Positions 26,446-33,373 of a stretch of 64,000 nucleotides of DNA are shown piece by piece; position 1 is the first letter of the stretch; every line of letters starts with the position of its first letter. The notes beneath the pieces were generated by a model. That model worked only from the letters and a program-made list of their open reading frames with translations, ran no database searches and had not been told where the DNA came from. This DNA comes from Runella sp. MFBS21. GTDB lineage: Bacteria > Bacteroidota > Bacteroidia > Cytophagales > Spirosomataceae. The stretch spans positions 496,001 to 560,000 of the forward strand of contig NZ_JARNTW010000003.1 of assembly GCF_029433105.1 (NCBI RefSeq), read 5' to 3'. The position numbers and the translations under genes are program-made.

Positions 26446-27930
26446 TTATTTATAGGCTACTTCGCTGTATCTCAACTGATTCTTCAAATCACGAATCTTG
26501 GTATCTTTGTCAATCACCACTAGCTCTACGCCAAACATATCAGCCAAATCTTCGATGTATTCGGTGCTGAGGTTTTGGCTATAGGCCGTGTGATGCGCTC
26601 CACCTGCCAAAATCCAAGCTTGTAAGCCTACTTCCATACTTGGCTGAGGTTTCCATAAGGCGCGTGCAGTTGGAAGTTTGGGGAATGCTTCGGTTACTTC
26701 TACGGCTTCCACCTCATTGACCAATAAGCGAAAACGATTGCCCATGTCAATCAAAGATACGTTAAGAGCCGGGCCTGCTGCGGCGTCAAAAACCAACCTT
26801 ACGGGATCTTCTTTGCCTCCGATACCCAGCGGGTGAACTTCACACTTGACCTTACTTTTGGCAATCGACGGACAAATTTCCAACATATGCGAGCCTAAAA
26901 CGAGGGGATTAGCAGGGTCGAAATGATAGGTATAATCTTCCATAAAAGAATTGCCCCCTTCCAATCCCGTTGCCATTACTTTGAGGGCACGCACCAAGGC
27001 CGAAGTTTTCCAATCTCCTTCTCCACCATAGCCATAGCCCGCAGCCATCATACGTTGAGAACCAATCCCGGGCAATTGTCGCATTCCGTGGAGGTCTTCA
27101 AAAGTATTGGTATAAGCCGCAAACCCGCCTTCTTCTAAGAAAGCTTTTAAACCTAGCTCAATACGCGCCGCTTCTATCAATGACTGACGCATAAGTCCTC
27201 CATTGTGGAGCGAAGGCATGAGTTCATACGTATCTTCATATTCTTGAATGAGCGTAAAAATATCAGCTTCTGAGATTTGATTGATGTACTTTACCAAATC
27301 TCCTACACCGTGGGTATTGACCGAAAAGCCGAAGGTCATTTCAGCGGCTACTTTATCGCCGTCTGTCACGGCCACTTGGCGCATATTATCTCCGAAACGT
27401 ACCACTTTCATGGTTTGTAGTTCGTACTTAGCAGCCGCTACTCGACTCCATACGTTGATTTGTTGAATCACATCCGCTTGCTGCCAGTGGCCTACTACCA
27501 CTTTACGATTGAGTCGCATCCGCGACATGATAAATCCAAACTCTCTATCCCCATGCGCCGACTGATTGAGGTTCATGAAATCCATATCAATGTTATCCCA
27601 AGGAATGTCGCGGTTGTATTGAGTATGTAAATGCAACAACGGTTTTTTGAGTACATTCAACCCTCGTATCCACATTTTGGCGGGTGAAAAGGTATGCATC
27701 CAAGCAATGATTCCGATACAGTCTGGCGCTACATTGGCCTCTTGACATATTGCATAAATTTCTTCGGGGGTTTTGACTACGGGTTTGAATACCACCCGAA
27801 CGGGGATTTGGGGCGAGTCGTTTAGCGACCCTGCGATTACAGCCGAATGCTCATCTACTTGGCGAAGCGTCTCTTCTCCGTACAAATGCTGACTTCCCGT
27901 GACAAACCAGACTTCAAATTGTTTTAGCAT
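26446..27930 (-). CDS. araA: L-arabinose isomerase
   Basis: 494 residues, close to the E. coli enzyme (500). Isomerises L-arabinose to L-ribulose using Mn2+. Visible: [23 protein letters not shown] at the start, [26 protein letters not shown]-equivalent [78 protein letters not shown] with metal-binding glutamates, and the histidines of [12 protein letters not shown] and GGAHHTAYS. Third enzyme-related gene of the operon. Confidence 0.98.
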   Translation of the reverse strand: MLKQFEVWFVTGSQHLYGEETLRQVDEHSAVIAGSLNDSPQIPVRVVFKPVVKTPEEIYAICQEANVAPDCIGIIAWMHTFSPAKMWIRGLNVLKKPLLHLHTQYNRDIPWDNIDMDFMNLNQSAHGDREFGFIMSRMRLNRKVVVGHWQQADVIQQINVWSRVAAAKYELQTMKVVRFGDNMRQVAVTDGDKVAAEMTFGFSVNTHGVGDLVKYINQISEADIFTLIQEYEDTYELMPSLHNGGLMRQSLIEAARIELGLKAFLEEGGFAAYTNTFEDLHGMRQLPGIGSQRMMAAGYGYGGEGDWKTSALVRALKVMATGLEGGNSFMEDYTYHFDPANPLVLGSHMLEICPSIAKSKVKCEVHPLGIGGKEDPVRLVFDAAAGPALNVSLIDMGNRFRLLVNEVEAVEVTEAFPKLPTARALWKPQPSMEVGLQAWILAGGAHHTAYSQNLSTEYIEDLADMFGVELVVIDKDTKIRDLKNQLRYSEVAYK

Positions 27931-27966
27931 GATTGTTTATAAATAGCTAGTTGTTTCTTATAACTT

Positions 27967-28629
27967 TTATTTTTGAACTACCTTAAAATTGTCAATTGAT
28001 TGTCTGGATTTGGTAGTTCTAAATCCAAAATACCCCTTTGGTAAGGGAGCCTCATCCGTAAAGCTAAAAAATAGCCGATCATTGACATACAATTGCGTGA
28101 TACGGTCTTGTACTGAGATTCGAAAATGGTATAATTTGTTGGCCTCCAAAAGGTGCTTCGTATCGGTATATTCGAGCAGTACCACGTGCTCTCCATCTGC
28201 TTGATACTTCCCAAATTGGGTTAGTGTGTTGTTTTCTGCTCCAATTTTGGCATAATACAAACTCAAAGAATCATAACTGGCTGCTAGAGGTTGGCGACCC
28301 ATTACTGCCCCTAGATGAGGGTCAGAAGCTTGCCAAAAAAAATCAACATTGTTTAGCTTGTCATTAAATTTGCCTGACATCAACACCGTGCGGTCAAATT
28401 CCATAGTCCATTGCGAATTGAGCTCGTTTTTAAACCAAATAGTAGCTTCTCCACTTACATCCATGATCATCTGCCCATTTTCGACATAAATACTGTTGTG
28501 GGCGCTATCGAGCGTTTCTACGAACCAAAAATCAGCATTGAATCCTTGCTCAAAATTATCCTGATACGTAACTTTTTGAGCTACTGCTATACCAGAAAGC
28601 AAAAAACAAAACACCCACAATAAGCCCAT
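27967..28629 (-). CDS. Secreted jelly-roll protein (DUF6250/laminin-G-like) within the arabinose operon
   Basis: 220 residues; signal peptide MGLLWVFCFLLSGIAVA|Q. The mature protein is a single beta-sandwich: VTYQDNFEQGFNADFWFVET, ATIWFKNELNSQWTMEFDRTVLMSG, NNVDFFWQASDPHLGAV, LYHFRISVQDRITQLYVNDRLFFSFTDEAPLPKGYFGFRTTKSRQSIDNFKV. This matches the concanavalin-like DUF6250/DUF1961 type found in polysaccharide-utilisation loci. No catalytic residues can be assigned. Placement between araB and araA with 27- and 36-bp gaps argues for a role on extracellular or periplasmic arabinose polymers, either binding or cleavage (inference). Confidence 0.75.
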   Translation of the reverse strand: MGLLWVFCFLLSGIAVAQKVTYQDNFEQGFNADFWFVETLDSAHNSIYVENGQMIMDVSGEATIWFKNELNSQWTMEFDRTVLMSGKFNDKLNNVDFFWQASDPHLGAVMGRQPLAASYDSLSLYYAKIGAENNTLTQFGKYQADGEHVVLLEYTDTKHLLEANKLYHFRISVQDRITQLYVNDRLFFSFTDEAPLPKGYFGFRTTKSRQSIDNFKVVQK

Positions 28630-28656
28630 CCTTTTAATCCCTAATTGATTGACTGA

Positions 28657-30291
28657 CTATTTTTTCTCCACAAATTCCCCCAACGTTAAGTATTTTTGAT
28701 AGAGATTTTGATACACCGCCACTTTATCTATCTCAGGTAGATATTCGGCATCAAACCCCGAACCCATTGCCTCTTGGGCTGCTTCCATAGAAGGGTGAAT
28801 TCCGGCTGCTACGGCGGCGCACATAGCCGCGCCAAGCGCACAAGCTTGATCAGCACTCGCCGCTTTGATGGGCATATTGAGTACGTTGGCAAGGGTCTGC
28901 ATCACAAAGGGTGATTTTTTAGCTACGCCTCCTATCCCCGTTACTTTTTTGATAGAAACTCCTTCTCTAAAAAATCTTTCGACAATAGCTCGTGAGCCAA
29001 AGGCAGTCGCTTCCACCAATGCTTTGAAGATTCGCACAGCATCTGTACCTAAATTTAATCCCGAAATAGCTGCTTTCAAAGTATGGTTGGCGTCTGGGGT
29101 ACGGCGGCCATTGATCCAATCAAGGGCAATCGGGTCATTCTCGGTTACGGGGAGTTGGGAAGCTTGTTGCGACAAATAAGGAATCAGTTGTGTGCTAAGT
29201 TTCTGTGCGGCCTCTTCTCCTAAAAGCACTTTTACGGGTTCGACAATCACCTTCTGAAACCAAGCATATACATCCCCAAACGCCGACTGCCCTGCTTCCA
29301 TGCCTAGCATCCCAGGCACAATCGACCCATCTACTTGGCCACAAATCCCTTTGATGAGCAAATGTCCAATTTCTTCATTGGGAGCAATCAACATATCACA
29401 AGTAGAAGTCCCCATCACCCTCACAAAAGTATAAGGCTCTATCTCTGCCCCTACCGCTCCCATATGAGCATCAAAAGCCCCGACACCTATCACTACGCTT
29501 GTGGACAAACCCAGCTTAGTAGCCCATTCTTGAGAAATAAAGCCCATAGGCTCATCAGAAGTGTAAGTATGGGTATAGAGTCGGTCTCTTGTACCTGCCA
29601 ACAACGGATCTAATTTCACTAAAAACTCCTCTCCGGGCAGCCCCTCAAACTCACTGTGCCACATCGCTTTGTGCCCAGCAGCACAACGAGAGCGCTTGAG
29701 CGATAAGGGGTCAGTATTTCCGGTCAATACTGCCGAAATCCAGTCACAATGTTCTACCCACGAAAATGCGTGTTGGCGAACAGCGGCATCCGTACGAAGT
29801 GTTCGCAAAATCTTGGCCCAATACCATTCCGACGAATAGATTCCTCCTACGTATTTGGTATAATCTACATCCCAATGATGCGCCAAGTCATTGATTTCTT
29901 CGGCCTCAGCATTGGCAGTATGGTCTTTCCAAAGGATAAACATACCGTGAGGGTTTTCGGCAAAATCGGGCAAAAGAGCCAACGGCGTGCCGTTTTTATC
30001 AACTGCTACGGGCGTTGAGCCAGTAGTATCCACCGATATACCTTTAATTTGCTGCCTTACTTCGTCTGATACCGCTGCCAAAGCTCCTTTGATTGACGCT
30101 TCTAGTCCTTCCAAATAATCCAAAGGATGCTGTCTAAATTGAGAAATAGCAGGGTCACAATAAAGCCCTTGTTTCCAACGTGGATATTCAAATACGTGGG
30201 TTCCTACGCTCTCGCCTGTATGAGCATTGACTACCAACGCCCGCACCGAATCAGTGCCGTAGTCAACCCCTATCACATATTGATTTTGCAT
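28657..30291 (-). CDS. araB: Ribulokinase (FGGY carbohydrate kinase)
   Basis: 544 residues. Phosphorylates L-ribulose at C5. N-terminal ATPase fold YVIGVDYGTDSVRALVVNAHTGE, with GISVDTTGSTPVAVD and EHCDWISAVLTGNTDP; C-terminal lobe GISGLNLGTDAVRIFKALVEATAFGSRAIVE, then VTGIGGVAKKSPFVMQTLANVLNMPI and ACALGAAMCAAVAAG, the FGGY family ATP-binding region. The length and HTANAEAEEINDLA segment fit AraB rather than xylulokinase, and the araA/araD neighbours confirm it. Second gene of the operon, after the AraR regulator. Confidence 0.95.
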   Translation of the reverse strand: MQNQYVIGVDYGTDSVRALVVNAHTGESVGTHVFEYPRWKQGLYCDPAISQFRQHPLDYLEGLEASIKGALAAVSDEVRQQIKGISVDTTGSTPVAVDKNGTPLALLPDFAENPHGMFILWKDHTANAEAEEINDLAHHWDVDYTKYVGGIYSSEWYWAKILRTLRTDAAVRQHAFSWVEHCDWISAVLTGNTDPLSLKRSRCAAGHKAMWHSEFEGLPGEEFLVKLDPLLAGTRDRLYTHTYTSDEPMGFISQEWATKLGLSTSVVIGVGAFDAHMGAVGAEIEPYTFVRVMGTSTCDMLIAPNEEIGHLLIKGICGQVDGSIVPGMLGMEAGQSAFGDVYAWFQKVIVEPVKVLLGEEAAQKLSTQLIPYLSQQASQLPVTENDPIALDWINGRRTPDANHTLKAAISGLNLGTDAVRIFKALVEATAFGSRAIVERFFREGVSIKKVTGIGGVAKKSPFVMQTLANVLNMPIKAASADQACALGAAMCAAVAAGIHPSMEAAQEAMGSGFDAEYLPEIDKVAVYQNLYQKYLTLGEFVEKK

Positions 30292-30307
30292 TTCTTTTGA
30301 ACAAATT

Positions 30308-30327
30308 TTAACGGTTAAGTAGTTAAA
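30308..30327. promoter_or_regulatory. Repeated half-sites upstream of araB
   Basis: TTAAC (30308-30312), GTTAA (30314-30318) and GTTAA (30322-30326) form the short palindrome TTAACgGTTAA plus a wider inverted pair TTTAAC...GTTAAA. Location 17-35 bp before the araB start makes it a candidate regulatory site; no experimental consensus is recalled for comparison. Confidence 0.3.
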
Positions 30328-30348
30328 TTATCACTCACAAAAAGGCTC

Positions 30349-31056
30349 CTACGACGACTCTGGCATAAAATACCAAAAGGCATTGAATTTGCTCTCGTAT
30401 TTTTGCTTATCAAGTCGGTAAAGAATCGCTTTTTTAGTAGCCGAATTTTCGTTTTTTTCGCCTGTATCTATCAACAATCCCGTCGATAAAATTTTACGAC
30501 TAAAGTTGCGCCGATCAAGACGCATATCATAAATAGCTTCGTAGAGTTTTTGTAACTGGGGAATGGTAAATTTTTCGGGCAATAGTTCAAAACCAATCGG
30601 ATGAAGTGCCGCCTTATACCGCAAACGCTCCAGGGCGTTTTCGACCATCCTATCATGATCAAAAATCAACTGAGGAACATTCTTAAGGCTTATCCATTGG
30701 GCATTATGAGCGCGAACCGACTCTTGGTCGTGCGCATGAATATTAATAAGAGCAAAAAATACAACAGATATTGTGCGTTCGACAGGGTCACGATTTACTT
30801 TGCCGTAAGTTTGAAGGTGTTCAACGTAAATATTATCAAGACCTGTCAACTCATACAAAATCCGTTCGGCACCTGCCTCCAAATCTTCCTCTTCTTTCAC
30901 AAACCCCCCCATCAACGACCACTTGCCTTTCTCAGGCTCAAAATTTCGTTTGATCAGTAATAGTTTGATTTCTTCCCCATCAAAACCGAATATAATACAG
31001 TCGATTGCAACAAGTAAACGAGTAGAATGTAAATAGCGGTTCATTAAATGTGTCAT
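30349..31056 (-). CDS. araR: AraR-type transcriptional regulator of arabinose use (degenerate Nudix domain plus winged helix)
   Basis: 235 residues. An N-terminal Nudix fold (about 12-145) is followed by a C-terminal winged-helix domain (FTIPQLQKLYEAIYDMRLDRRNFSRKILSTGLL). In the Nudix box GGFVKEEEDLEAGAERILYELTGL the catalytic REUxEE is changed to R65-I-L-Y-E69-L, losing two metal-binding glutamates, so hydrolase activity is unlikely and the fold probably senses arabinose. Bacteroides AraR (studied in B. thetaiotaomicron) is a Nudix-like repressor of L-arabinose genes, and this gene heads an araB-araA-araD operon. A second ATG (31044) may be the true start, since the promoter places transcription at about 31057. 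Confidence 0.9.
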   Translation of the reverse strand: MTHLMNRYLHSTRLLVAIDCIIFGFDGEEIKLLLIKRNFEPEKGKWSLMGGFVKEEEDLEAGAERILYELTGLDNIYVEHLQTYGKVNRDPVERTISVVFFALINIHAHDQESVRAHNAQWISLKNVPQLIFDHDRMVENALERLRYKAALHPIGFELLPEKFTIPQLQKLYEAIYDMRLDRRNFSRKILSTGLLIDTGEKNENSATKKAILYRLDKQKYESKFNAFWYFMPESS

Positions 31057-31065
31057 TTCGACACA
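31049..31065. promoter_or_regulatory. Inverted repeat at the araR transcription start
   Basis: Perfect arms TGTGTC / GACACA with a 5-bp centre. It covers the predicted transcription start and touches the -7 element, the position expected of a repressor operator. It also spans the first possible araR ATG (31056), which argues for translation from ATG 31044. Confidence 0.55.
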
Positions 31066-31094
31066 ATAATAGACGCTTTTTTATTACTTTTCAA
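31064..31094 (-). promoter_or_regulatory. Promoter of the arabinose operon
   Basis: Minus strand: TTG (31092-31094), 20-bp spacer, TATTATTG (31064-31071), one base off TAnnTTTG. It fits the Bacteroidota promoter spacing well and lies directly ahead of araR. Confidence 0.55.
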
Positions 31095-31124
31095 CTATTT
31101 TCTTGAATTTATTAAAACATTTTT

Positions 31125-31892
31125 TTAATTACCAAGCATTTTAACAACATCATACCCAAAACGAAGTATCAAACCAAACACTACCACCAAAAATACGATT
31201 CTTATAAAGGTATTGCCGCGCAAGATAGCCATGCGACTTCCTAAAAACGAACCTACTATGTTACAGACCATCATTGGCAAGGCAATTTCAAACACTACGT
31301 ACCCCTTCCATAGAAAGAAAACCAAGGAAGAGACATCAGCTACTACATTGATGATTTTGGCAATGGCAGAGGCTTTCAAAAACTGATATCCTACTACACT
31401 TACAAAGCCAAAAACCAATAAACTACCCGTGCCCGGTCCTACAAATCCATTGTAAAATCCAGCTGTCATCCCTATCAACAATCCATACCCAAGGAGTCGA
31501 GTGAGGGATACAGGAAGATTTTCTTCATGCCCTAAACGCTTATTGACATAAGTATAAATCGCAATCGCAGCCATCAGTAGCAGTATGATTGGCTTCAATA
31601 TCTCTGCTTTCATGTGACTTGCTACCGTAGCTCCCCAATACGACATCAAAGCAGTACCCAAAGCTGTGAGCAACACTACATTCCACGGAACTTCTACTTT
31701 GCGAGCATATTGATACCCTGCCACGCTTGTGCCCAAAAATGAAGCAAAACGGTTTGTGCCTATTACTTGAGAAACCGAAAAGTGCGGAAATAAAACAAAA
31801 AGAGCAGGAACCTGTACCAACCCACCTCCACCCACAATAGAATCTACAAAACCAGCTAACAATGCCGCTAACGACGCCAAGATAATTTCCAC
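31125..31892 (-). CDS. TSUP (TauE/SafE) family membrane transporter
   Basis: 255 residues starting at a GTG (31892); the next ATG would remove the family's first helix. About eight membrane helices. Signature LAALLAGFVDSIVGGGGLVQVPALFVLFP at the N-terminus, TNRFASFLGTSVAGYQYARK, and the repeat copy LLIGMTAGFYNGFVGPGTGSLLVFGFV, with the paired GGGG / GPGTG motifs of the two-repeat family. Members export sulfite, sulfoacetate or other organosulfur anions; the substrate is not predictable here. No sulfur genes lie nearby. Possibly co-transcribed with the MarC gene 42 bp upstream. Confidence 0.9.
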   Translation of the reverse strand: MEIILASLAALLAGFVDSIVGGGGLVQVPALFVLFPHFSVSQVIGTNRFASFLGTSVAGYQYARKVEVPWNVVLLTALGTALMSYWGATVASHMKAEILKPIILLLMAAIAIYTYVNKRLGHEENLPVSLTRLLGYGLLIGMTAGFYNGFVGPGTGSLLVFGFVSVVGYQFLKASAIAKIINVVADVSSLVFFLWKGYVVFEIALPMMVCNIVGSFLGSRMAILRGNTFIRIVFLVVVFGLILRFGYDVVKMLGN

Positions 31893-31934
31893 CTACAAAG
31901 GGTTAAAATCAAACAATCAAAATTTTACTCACTC

Positions 31935-32504
31935 TTAAATATTGCTCCTCAATAATTTGATGGAGATTGCTATCAAAATCAATCCAAAAATCTTGCGCAA
32001 AACATCTGTCCCCGCTACTCCCAATAATTTTTCAATCCAGACCGAAGAGCGTAAGACCAAATAAATAAAAATAAGGTTAATCAGAATCCCGATGATGATG
32101 TTGATTTCTTGGTAAGCCGCTTTCAACGATAAAATGGTAGTCATCGTACCGGCACCCGCAATCATCGGAAAGGCAATCGGCACAATAGAGGTAGCATTGG
32201 TATGAACAGCGTCATGCTTGAAGATATTACGTCCTAAAATCATCTCTAAGCCAATCAAAAACAAAATCAAGGCTCCCGCTACCGCAAACGATTCGACATC
32301 TACCCCAAAAAGCCGGAGGATTTCTTTACCAATATATAAGAAAGCTATCATCAAACCACCCGATACAAAAGTGGCTCGACGGGCATTGATAGCACCTGCC
32401 TTACGACGCAAATCAATGATAACAGGGATAGAACCCAAAATATCAATCACCGAAAACAAAATCAGGGTGACGGAGACAATCTCTTTAAAATTTGGAATGG
32501 GCAT
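31935..32504 (-). CDS. MarC-family integral membrane protein
   Basis: 189 residues from ATG 32504 (MPIPNFKEIVSVTLILFSVIDILGSIPVIIDL); the frame is open 29 codons further upstream without a family-like start. About six helices; AFPMIAGAGTMTTILSLKAAYQEINIIIGILINLIFIYLVLRSS and LRKIFGLILIAISIKLLRSNI are typical. Despite the name, the family has no proven antibiotic-resistance function and its transport role is unknown. Confidence 0.9.
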   Translation of the reverse strand: MPIPNFKEIVSVTLILFSVIDILGSIPVIIDLRRKAGAINARRATFVSGGLMIAFLYIGKEILRLFGVDVESFAVAGALILFLIGLEMILGRNIFKHDAVHTNATSIVPIAFPMIAGAGTMTTILSLKAAYQEINIIIGILINLIFIYLVLRSSVWIEKLLGVAGTDVLRKIFGLILIAISIKLLRSNI

Positions 32505-32740
32505 ACATTTAAGAATTCTGGAAGTGTAAAAGCTCTGCAAATCTACGAGGTTTTTGTAGGAAAAATGAGTGCGATAAAAAGTAACAATCAAAACACGTAT
32601 ATCTCTATTTCACCAAAGCGCGAAAGAGTGTTGATAAGGGCAGGTCATTGAGATAGAAAAAAGCTATTTTGTTTATACTTTGTCAAGACCTTTCATCTGT
32701 TTTTTTGACCGTTCTTCAAAGTAAGAAAAAAAATCTAGCC

Positions 32741-32782
32741 AAGTACCTTGCATCACAAAGTACCTTATATTAGCTTTGTACC
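32741..32782. promoter_or_regulatory. Putative PadR operator: repeated AAGTACC elements
   Basis: AAGTACCTT occurs at 32741-32749 and again at 32758-32766 (17-bp period), followed by TTTGTACC at 32775-32782. The copies overlap the -33 element, the spacer and the -7/start region of the padR promoter, so binding there would block transcription. PadR-type autorepression is inferred. Confidence 0.55.
32748..32778 (+). promoter_or_regulatory. Promoter of the padR-pspC operon
   Basis: TTG (32748-32750), 20-bp spacer, TAGCTTTG (32771-32778): a full match to the Bacteroidota consensus. Transcription would start near 32785. Confidence 0.65.
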
Positions 32783-32953
32783 ATCGATTACCTATTAACA
32801 GCCATTTTGAAAACAAATAAAGGAAATATGGAGTGAGTACAGGAGGACGAGAAGCTTATAAAAATAACATCTGACCTTTTATACTCACTCTTGTTTTCAG
32901 TACTTTTTACAGCCATGACCGTCAATCAAAAAATTTCAAAACATGACAACAGC

Positions 32954-33322
32954 ATGAATATTGAGAACGCTCAAGTGCAAATGCGAAAAGGAATCTTAGA
33001 GTTTTGTATTATGCACATCATCTCTCGGGGCGAAGTCTACGCTTCCGATATGCTCGACGAACTGACCGCGGCCAAAATCATGGTAGTGGAGGGTACGTTG
33101 TATCCGCTCCTTACCCGTCTCAAAAACTCAGGGTTGCTTGATTATAAATGGGTAGAATCTTCTTCTGGCCCCCCACGTAAGTACTACATACTGACCGATA
33201 TGGGGAAACAGTTTTTGAACGAAATGCAACAAACTTGGATCGAGCTTTCGGACTCAGTGAATACCATTGTTCAGAAAACGAATGATTTGGGAGAAAAAAG
33301 CGAGCAACAGCCAACCAACTAA
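32954..33322 (+). CDS. PadR-family transcriptional regulator
   Basis: 122 residues from ATG 32954 (MNIENAQVQMRKGILEFCIM); ATGs at 32915 and 32891 are possible but add residues outside the fold. The winged helix is clear: ISRGEVYASDMLDELTAAKIMVVEGTLYPLLTRLKNSGLLDYKWVESSSGPPRKYYILTDMGKQFL, with the invariant EGTLYPLL motif and the PPRKYY wing. A C-terminal helix for dimerisation follows. It overlaps no other gene but lies 51 bp before a PspC-domain gene, a pairing seen repeatedly in Bacteroidota. Confidence 0.94.
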   Translation: MNIENAQVQMRKGILEFCIMHIISRGEVYASDMLDELTAAKIMVVEGTLYPLLTRLKNSGLLDYKWVESSSGPPRKYYILTDMGKQFLNEMQQTWIELSDSVNTIVQKTNDLGEKSEQQPTN

Positions 33323-33373
33323 TTGACAAACAAAACGGACAACTGTTAACTGATGCCACTGCATCCATTTGCC

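Larger units (their letters stand above)
32505..32953. other. Regulatory intergenic region, about 450 bp, upstream of padR
   Basis: Divergent spacer between marC and padR. It contains a consensus promoter at 32748-32778 and AAGTACC repeats (both listed separately) and then an untranslated leader of up to 170 nt with earlier in-frame ATGs at 32891 and 32915. No RNA gene was recognised. Confidence 0.6.

Noticed and set aside
28865-29179. Plus-strand frame opposite araB
   Set aside because: Antisense to the conserved kinase gene and without independent coding evidence.
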